The translations under genes and the position numbers were made by a program. This document shows, in pieces, positions 57,979 through 64,000 of a stretch of DNA of 64,000 nt. Source of the stretch: Congeria kusceri. Lineage: Eukaryota > Mollusca > Bivalvia > Myida > Dreissenidae. The notes under the pieces were generated by a model. It did not search any database. It saw only the letters and a list, made by a program, of their open reading frames with translations, and was not told where the DNA came from. Numbering within the stretch: the stretch's first letter is position 1; every line of letters begins with the position of its first letter. Location: the NCBI GenBank assembly GCA_027627225.1, contig CM051029.1, positions 74,923,578 to 74,987,577 of the forward strand, written 5' to 3'.

Positions 57979-58620
57979 GCGACAATTTGACTGTTTCCTT
58001 CTGCGAATTTCGCATTTAAAACGTAATGACGCGAATGTTTAAAGATGAAAAAAAAACACGATAATTATCGTACAAATTTCGTGTGTCTATAAAATATTCG
58101 AGGGTGAAGATGTGAAATACAATTTTCTTTGTCGCATCTTCGCGGTATGGACCGAATAACGCACGGAAACAGGATTCCATTTAAACTCGTATTGAATATT
58201 TCTGTATTATGCTGATATTTAGAGAATTGTGTTAAACAAAACAACGTAGCACTGGTCCATGTCTCAAACTACAATGACTTATACTTTTATCAGGGATTCA
58301 TTAAACAAATTGGCTAAACAATATACTTGTACAATTATATTAGTTCCAAAATAAAGAAATGTCTTGAATCAGGCTGGTACGCAGATCTCCCCTTTTAATG
58401 TATTTCTGTGATTATTTGTTTGTATGCTAGGGGCGTATTACGTAAGATTATTATCAAATTATTCATTATTGATTCTTAAAGTGGCGTTTTCTGACTCAGG
58501 GTGGTGATAGAAAATCAGACACAGATATATCAATTACAATGTACATCATTTGTTATATATGATATGTTCAACTGTACGTATGATTACTAAAAACACACAT
58601 TTAGCACTTTTGATGAATAC
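57979..58620. other. AT-rich, nothing recognised
   Basis: No supported feature before the candidate poly(A) signal of the C1q gene. Confidence 0.45.
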
Positions 58621-58621
58621 A

Positions 58622-58627
58622 TTTATT
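58622..58627 (-). terminator. Candidate poly(A) signal of the C1q gene
   Basis: AATAAA on - lies about 410 bp past the C1q stop codon. Other weaker signals are possible. Confidence 0.35.
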
Positions 58628-59036
58628 GTATCAAAGTTATGCTTTAGAATATTTCAATGTATTAGAATCCCCAAATATTCACAATCATGCATTTAGTCAG
58701 AAACTCAGCTAATATGTTGAATGGTTTGGTTTTTGATGTTTGATGTTGTTTTCATTTCACTTCAATGATTTCCAGAACCGGTTGAACGTACTTATAATGA
58801 TTTGGCTTGTGTTATAAAAACGTTATACAGTCCGATGAAGATTAAATGGTGCACAGCTTATAATTTAATAAATACAATGTATGTCATATTTCTTGTAAAT
58901 AAACTGTCAAATCAGATTCATCGTTCTAACTCTTTTACCACGACAATAATTGTTAAGTTACACAATATGTAAGATAAAGCTGCATTGTCCAATATAAGTT
59001 AGTGAGATTCAATACATCAAAGAGATAATGTTGTCT

Positions 59037-59445
59037 TTACACATGAACCAGTGCTCCCGAAAATGACGTGTGTCTGGTGGTATCTTCAATCAACTGACTG
59101 CTCGTCAATACTGATTTTACCCAGATCTGATCGGACACAGAAGCCTTGGTAAACACCTGCATGGACACACACGGGTATGTGTTACTTTTGTCTTTCATTG
59201 ATGATCTTTGTAATGTTTTCGTTTGATTTACAATTTCTAGCCATGCCTCATGCCCATTCGAAAGGCAATACTGAACTGCAAATGCATACAGCCCAGGGAC
59301 TGACACTGTGAATCTGCCGGTTGCCGGGTCATAGCCTTGACCTTCGTTCACCTGCACCGCTGTGTAAATGACATCTTGACCTTGTCCAAAGTGTTGTCTG
59401 CAGGTGTTCTGGCGTAGAAGTATATCGTTGGGATCACCAGCTGAT
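59037..59445 (-). CDS. C1q-domain protein, last exon (globular C1q head)
   Basis: C1q heads form trimers that bind microbial surfaces and glycans; in bivalves these secreted proteins act as lectin-like recognition molecules. The exon encodes HFGQGQDVIYTAVQVNEGQG, YDPATGRFTVSVPGLYAFAV, a central EAWLEI..LQRSS segment, YPCVSMQVFTKASVSDQIWV and the characteristic end SFSGALVHV. The acceptor on - is CATTTTATAG|A (59446/59445), phase 2, so upstream frame is intronic. The usual first-strand AF.A motif of C1q is not evident, hence part of the domain may be modified or encoded in an unseen exon. Confidence 0.9.
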
Positions 59446-61216
59446 CTATAAAATGAAAATGAACACATTTGTCTTTGCTGTTTGTAGGTAACTACAGACA
59501 TATGAAGACTTTAACGTTTTATGAAAGGGATAAAGCGTTGTAATCTTTTATACAAATGCGTAACTTGTGTAACTTTTAGTACGTAGTGTTACTTGCATCG
59601 TGCATGGTTTCACTTGGTGCAAACTCAATATAATAAATTTCTAGTTTTCTTGTATTATAAGTACATAGCCTTTGACAAAATGTATTAACGGATTTTGAAA
59701 AACAACGTTTGGGAAAGACAACCTCACGGAAGAACACGGCTCAAGTAAAGAGCATTATCATGGATACTTGCTCCGACTTTGAAGGGACTTTCTACTTCAT
59801 TTTCTCTTAATTATCAGTTTGAATATCAGGCACTAAAGACGTTTTGCATATATTTGGTTGGATATAATATCATGCCTGAAACACAGATAAAGTTGAATAA
59901 AAATATAAATCTGAAACAAATACTACTATAGTTTCATATTTCCTAGAAGGGTTCACAATTTAATTTTTGAAGTGTAAGAATTATGTTTATTGCGCGATAT
60001 ATTCTTATAACATATATTAACAGCTTTTATTACTTTACTATTTGGATTTTAATTTCTATAATTTGTTTTTGGAATTTTTTTAAATGGTTTTTCTAGTGAG
60101 ATTATATACCGCATCGCATTGTTTTAGTGTATTTAAGAGCAACACAACTGTATCAAATACTTCATTGTGATAGGATTGTTGTCACATACATGCCATATAC
60201 ATTGATGTTACCGAAATCAGTTCCAACTTGCAGAAATATGATAAAACACAAAGAAATAAATTGATGCGCAAGTTTACATACGACAACGTTTTATGACTGC
60301 TATTATTACATGATATATCAATAAACAAGTTTACGATTGGCAGTGAACCGTTTGTCTATATTTTACCATTTGACCAGTTGGAAATATTAATTAATTGGCT
60401 ATAAAGAGATGAAGTAATTTCCTCGGGTTGTTGCGCGCGCACATCACCGGGTCAAACGTTTTTTAGCATACATGTATTTTTGAAAATTACATGGATGAAG
60501 ACATCGTCAGTTCATAAAATACAGCGAACAACATATACATTTCAATTACAATATCATTAAGCCGCGACATTCCAAAACGAAAGGCACTACTTTCCCAGCA
60601 TAACCACTGACGATTAAATAAAAATAATACGGTGACTGTTCAGATTTGCTAGCGCAAGTTAATGCATTTTATCAAAACATAACTAAAAAGAAAATGTATT
60701 GATTTCATTTTAGATCGTTTTTTAATTAATTCATGGCCATAGATAATTCGACAACTCATGAACATAATTATGCATTTGATTCTAATATTCATTCATTGTC
60801 GTGGTTAACCGCGTATGCGCAAAGCCCAAAATATTCTACGCCAGACAGAGCGAACTCTTAGTCTGTAACCAGCGTTCTTTATGAAATGAGTCGTATGAAT
60901 TAAGAAAGGAGATTACTTAGAATGTTTTGCATACTCAAAATCAAATTTTCTCCTCTGAAACATATGTAATAAAATAATTGTATACTATTAGCCTAAAATG
61001 AATGCAGTGTACATTGGTCGTATTAAAATATAAAATTCAATTTCGTCGAGGAAATACAAATAACTGATTACATTATTTTTCACAATTTATATTACTGAAA
61101 TGCGTTATCTGTACTACATGTATAAGGAAATTGGGTAGATAATTTACGCTTTAATTCAAAAGGGCAAAATCATATAAATTGCCATTGTCTGAGTAAGAAT
61201 TGAAAGTAACTGATAC

Positions 61217-61291
61217 CTCGGTGTTCCGTTAGGGCCAATCGTTGTTTCGCACTTCATCCAAAGGTCGGAAATACGAAAAAAACTAGTGGCA
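61217..61291 (-). CDS. Possible 75-bp cassette exon of the C1q gene
   Basis: On - a pyrimidine-rich GGTTTTCCGTTAG| precedes 75 open bases ending CCGAG|GTATCA. The segment is phase 2 at both ends, so including or skipping it keeps the frame between the flanking exons. It would add about 25 residues ending KCETTIGPNGTPR, with a short collagen-like GPNGTP. No similarity was recognised, so it remains a prediction from splice sites and frame. Confidence 0.45.
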
Positions 61292-61470
61292 CTAACGGAA
61301 AACCGTATTATACCAATGAGATTTAAATCATATTTTTAAATACGCTTAACATTGAAAGATCACTCACTTTAGTTAGACTCAAATGTATACTGACTTCTGA
61401 CTGATTACATAAATTAAACGTATTGCCGACCTTTCAAGATCTCGTTTTCTTTCTGCATCTGTGCTGTTAC

Positions 61471-61823
61471 CTTAATATGCTGGTCTTCATTTCAGCCACT
61501 GCGTCAGAAATATTCAACAGTCCACTTTGTACTGCAATCTCCAGTTCTGATTTCATTTCGTCTTGTGTCTTTTTTATAGCGATCATTGTAGTGGCTAACT
61601 CAGCCTTATCTTCTTGCATCACCTTTAACGCAGTCCCCACTTTGGTATTAGTTTCTCGGATTTCCTTGAGCATATTGTCCATGGCCAGTTCATTCCTCAG
61701 GACTCTTTCAAGCAGTCTTTCCTCATAATCGTATCTTGAACATGCGGGACAAGCTGGCTCTCTGGCGAAAGTTGCGACCATAATATTAAATACGTAAAAC
61801 GAAACCAATGTGAGTTCCCTCAT
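61471..61823 (-). CDS. C1q-domain protein, first coding exon (signal peptide and coiled coil)
   Basis: ATG at 61823 starts a hydrophobic leader (LTLVSFYVFNIMVATFA, likely cleaved near residue 20), then a CPAC pair and a long amphipathic helix (YDYEERLLERVLRNELAMDNM...EIAVQSGLLNISDAVAEMK) with heptad spacing. Such coiled coils trimerise bivalve C1q-domain proteins in place of collagen; the two Cys could link subunits. The exon ends ATTAAG|GTAACA, phase 2, and splices either to 61291 or straight to 59445. The mature transcript would encode about 253 residues, or 278 with the cassette exon. Confidence 0.88.
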
Positions 61824-62198
61824 GGTGAATTTTTGTGCTTTTTAACAACTGAGACCCAGTGCACTTTCAAACGATGAATTCACTCCAACGTTGTTCAGCT
61901 AAATGAGACGGGTTAAACTGGAAATTTTAGCAAATGCTTCATGCACGGATTCGCAGGCCTGACAAAAGTACACTATTGTTTTGCGTAAAATTTAATAACG
62001 ACTCTTCAATACATTTCTGACAACATTTTCGGTATTGCAACACATTGTAGACCACTTGCAAATGTATGATTTGATCATGCACCTAATTAATCCTTCTGAT
62101 CCTGTACGAAGATGACTATCATATCAACGATTCATATAAGACATAGTTAATCAAAACGAGTAGTACATTGTAAATATTTGTAGATGGAAGTATTTTAC

Positions 62199-62249
62199 CT
62201 TTAGTTTTAGTCATTTTGCCAGAATAAATCCGCGATACTGTCTTTTATA
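62199..62249 (-). promoter_or_regulatory. Candidate TATA promoter and 5' UTR exon of the C1q gene
   Basis: On - TATAAAAG (62249-62242) is followed about 40 bases on by a splice-donor-like CTAAAG|GTAAAATA (62199/62198). An acceptor-like GGGTCTCAG lies just upstream of the ATG near 61850. This would give a short non-coding first exon. The arrangement is plausible but purely sequence-based. Confidence 0.35.
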
Positions 62250-64000
62250 ATTCAACTAGGTATGGAGAACCTATATCGTATTGCAACGTAACATACAAGA
62301 ACATATGGTTTCGCCATTTTTACTTTTATTGATCGCATTTTCTGATTAGTCATTGGAAAATAATTTACACACATTACATTGAAAAATACGCAAACGTGTT
62401 TCCAAAACAATCAAATTAAATTTGCAGTCACGCATGTGCTTCGTTTCAGAGTTTTTGAAAACGAGCAGAAAGGTTATGGTCATTTATTGTGTATTGATTT
62501 ATTTATAGACCATAAATTGTGAGGATCACTACGCAGTTGTGTCTTCTTAGACTTTGAATGTTCTTTTCATTGTGAAAGTTACTATTCAATTTTGTAGTAA
62601 TAACACAAACATATACAATAAAACGTGTTAAAACAGCCTCAATTATGTTTATTGTATTTCTAGAATCTTAGGACTACTTCTTTATTACAATTCGTTAATT
62701 TTGTATCGAATAGTAAATGTAGTTGAACTACTAGTTTATGAATTCCACGGTTAAAAAAATATTTGTTTTATATAGTTTGCAAGGCTTGCCAAGGCTCGCG
62801 CTTCCGGTGTTCTAAACCTCGCAAGATTAACTTCTCTATATTCAACACTAACCTAGTATTCTCTATATAAACACGCGAACATAAAAAAACAGATGATTGC
62901 AGAAACGTAAATTGAAATGACAATGCAGTCATTATAATCTGTAATCTATGTTTGCAAGAAGCAAAGATAAATTGACGGCAAATATGTGTTGCCATTCTTA
63001 CTTTCCCACATTGCAAGTTGGAGGCAAATTACCACAGCGATTCCGGCGCATCTTACGGTACTCAAATATATAACAGAATACTATATTATAGAAAGATTTA
63101 CATACTAGGATAGTAAACATAATGACTATTTTATAAAGATATGTGTTAGAATGTTTCTTGTGTATCGCAGCTTAATTTCAGACGCCAATAAATACACCAT
63201 TGCTAGTTGCAATTACATAACTGCCGGTATACTGGCATTATCATGCGAGCACTTATACTTGATAACGACACGTCAATGACGAATGCTTAAACTGGTTATT
63301 CAGCATCTCATAAACTTCACATAAAATCACAATCAGTTTACGTATTTCATCATTTCGTGTTATCAATAAGGTATATCTGCGGTAAAGCGATTCCATCACA
63401 TGCCTCGTATTTGTCTCTACATTTACACCGAACTGCGTTTAAGCCTACATGTTGCCAGTTCAATTGTAATGAAAATTAAATTGTGTTTCGTTTTGATTTT
63501 ATTTTATAATGTATTTGATAGAATGTGAAGAGTGTGTAAGGAATATATAGCCACCTGTTCATTTTAAAATGTTTTCATAAAATTTACAAATAAATAAAGT
63601 ATATAAATGCATACAGCTTATGGTAAAAAGAACAGTATTATGTTACATTCAGCAAACGATTTGCACTGGCGTTTATTCAGCTCATTCAACATGTTTGCCA
63701 TTGTCATTGAAACTAGCCTATGATCGGAGGTGCGACACTTTACATGTGCCCCTTTGATGCGTAAGCGATATTACACAAATCAACCTATATGTTCCTATAA
63801 TACAATTTAATGTATGCAGCGTCGTACCAAAGAGCTGTCACCTTTTCAAGCGGATAACAGTATTCACCAATAAATACTTACAGTTCTTGAAAGACTATAT
63901 ATTATAGTATATAAAAAATGATGGTCATATTTACAGTGGTCACGTGCATAATGTTTTGGCAGTGAGCAATACAGCATAGCAAGCGGGATTACTGAAGAGA
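62250..64000. other. AT-rich flank, nothing recognised
   Basis: No exon-like frame, array or paired termini was found. Short open frames (for example on - at 62768-63016) carry no motif. Confidence 0.45.

Noticed and set aside
61423..61728. Open frame on + opposite the C1q first exon
   Set aside because: It is the antisense shadow of the signal-peptide and coiled-coil exon.

Overview
The window is animal nuclear DNA, most likely from a bivalve mollusc. It is AT-rich and intron-rich, with three multi-exon genes in a dense field of tandem repeats, MITEs and tRNA-derived SINEs. The proteins are animal-type: a heparan sulfate 6-O-sulfotransferase, a very large C2H2 zinc-finger nuclear protein, and a secreted C1q-domain protein of the kind greatly expanded in bivalves. 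A foldback repeat (core GTGCGTAAAGTGTCGTCC with GATTAGCCTGTGC) occurs at least six times. I associate it from memory with dreissenid-type mussels, so the genus is a guess and 'bivalve' is the safer statement.

Layout. 1-2160: gene-poor flank. 2161-8960: HS6ST-like gene on +, four coding exons (2761-2867, 4800-5147, 6773-6910, 7674-8229) that join in frame to a 382-residue enzyme; its introns hold a ~166-bp tandem satellite, a 30-bp minisatellite built from the exon-2 splice donor, a foldback element and a MITE. 9-19 kb: intergenic, with a 33-bp minisatellite, two MITEs, SINEs, a foldback element and a 2-kb, near-identical 79-bp satellite. 19256-35862: zinc-finger gene on -, one giant coding exon (27132-35798) joined in phase to a last coding exon (19256-19420) across a 7.7-kb intron filled with nested mobile elements and a 2-kb inverted duplication. 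36.2-38.9 kb: probable hAT-type remnant carrying an in-frame 66-bp x 8 repeat within a zinc-finger-like reading frame. 39-58 kb: no gene recognised; minisatellites, MITEs, foldbacks and SINEs. 58.6-62.3 kb: C1q-domain gene on -, two clear exons, a possible 75-bp cassette exon and a possible TATA promoter. 62.3-64 kb: nothing recognised.

The three genes show no functional link: one is a Golgi glycosaminoglycan enzyme, one a probable chromatin or transcription factor, one a secreted lectin-like protein. No reverse transcriptase or complete transposase reading frame is present, so nearly all mobile DNA here is non-autonomous.

The observations I rate highest are: (1) the HS6ST exon-2 end and its 5' splice site amplified into 25 tandem copies, each with an in-frame stop just past the donor; (2) eight copies of an INPLINIKKEK motif in the zinc-finger protein, each carrying an I-K-x-E SUMO-type site; (3) a three-level nested insertion with target-site duplications; (4) the 22-residue x 8 amplification in the hAT-like reading frame.
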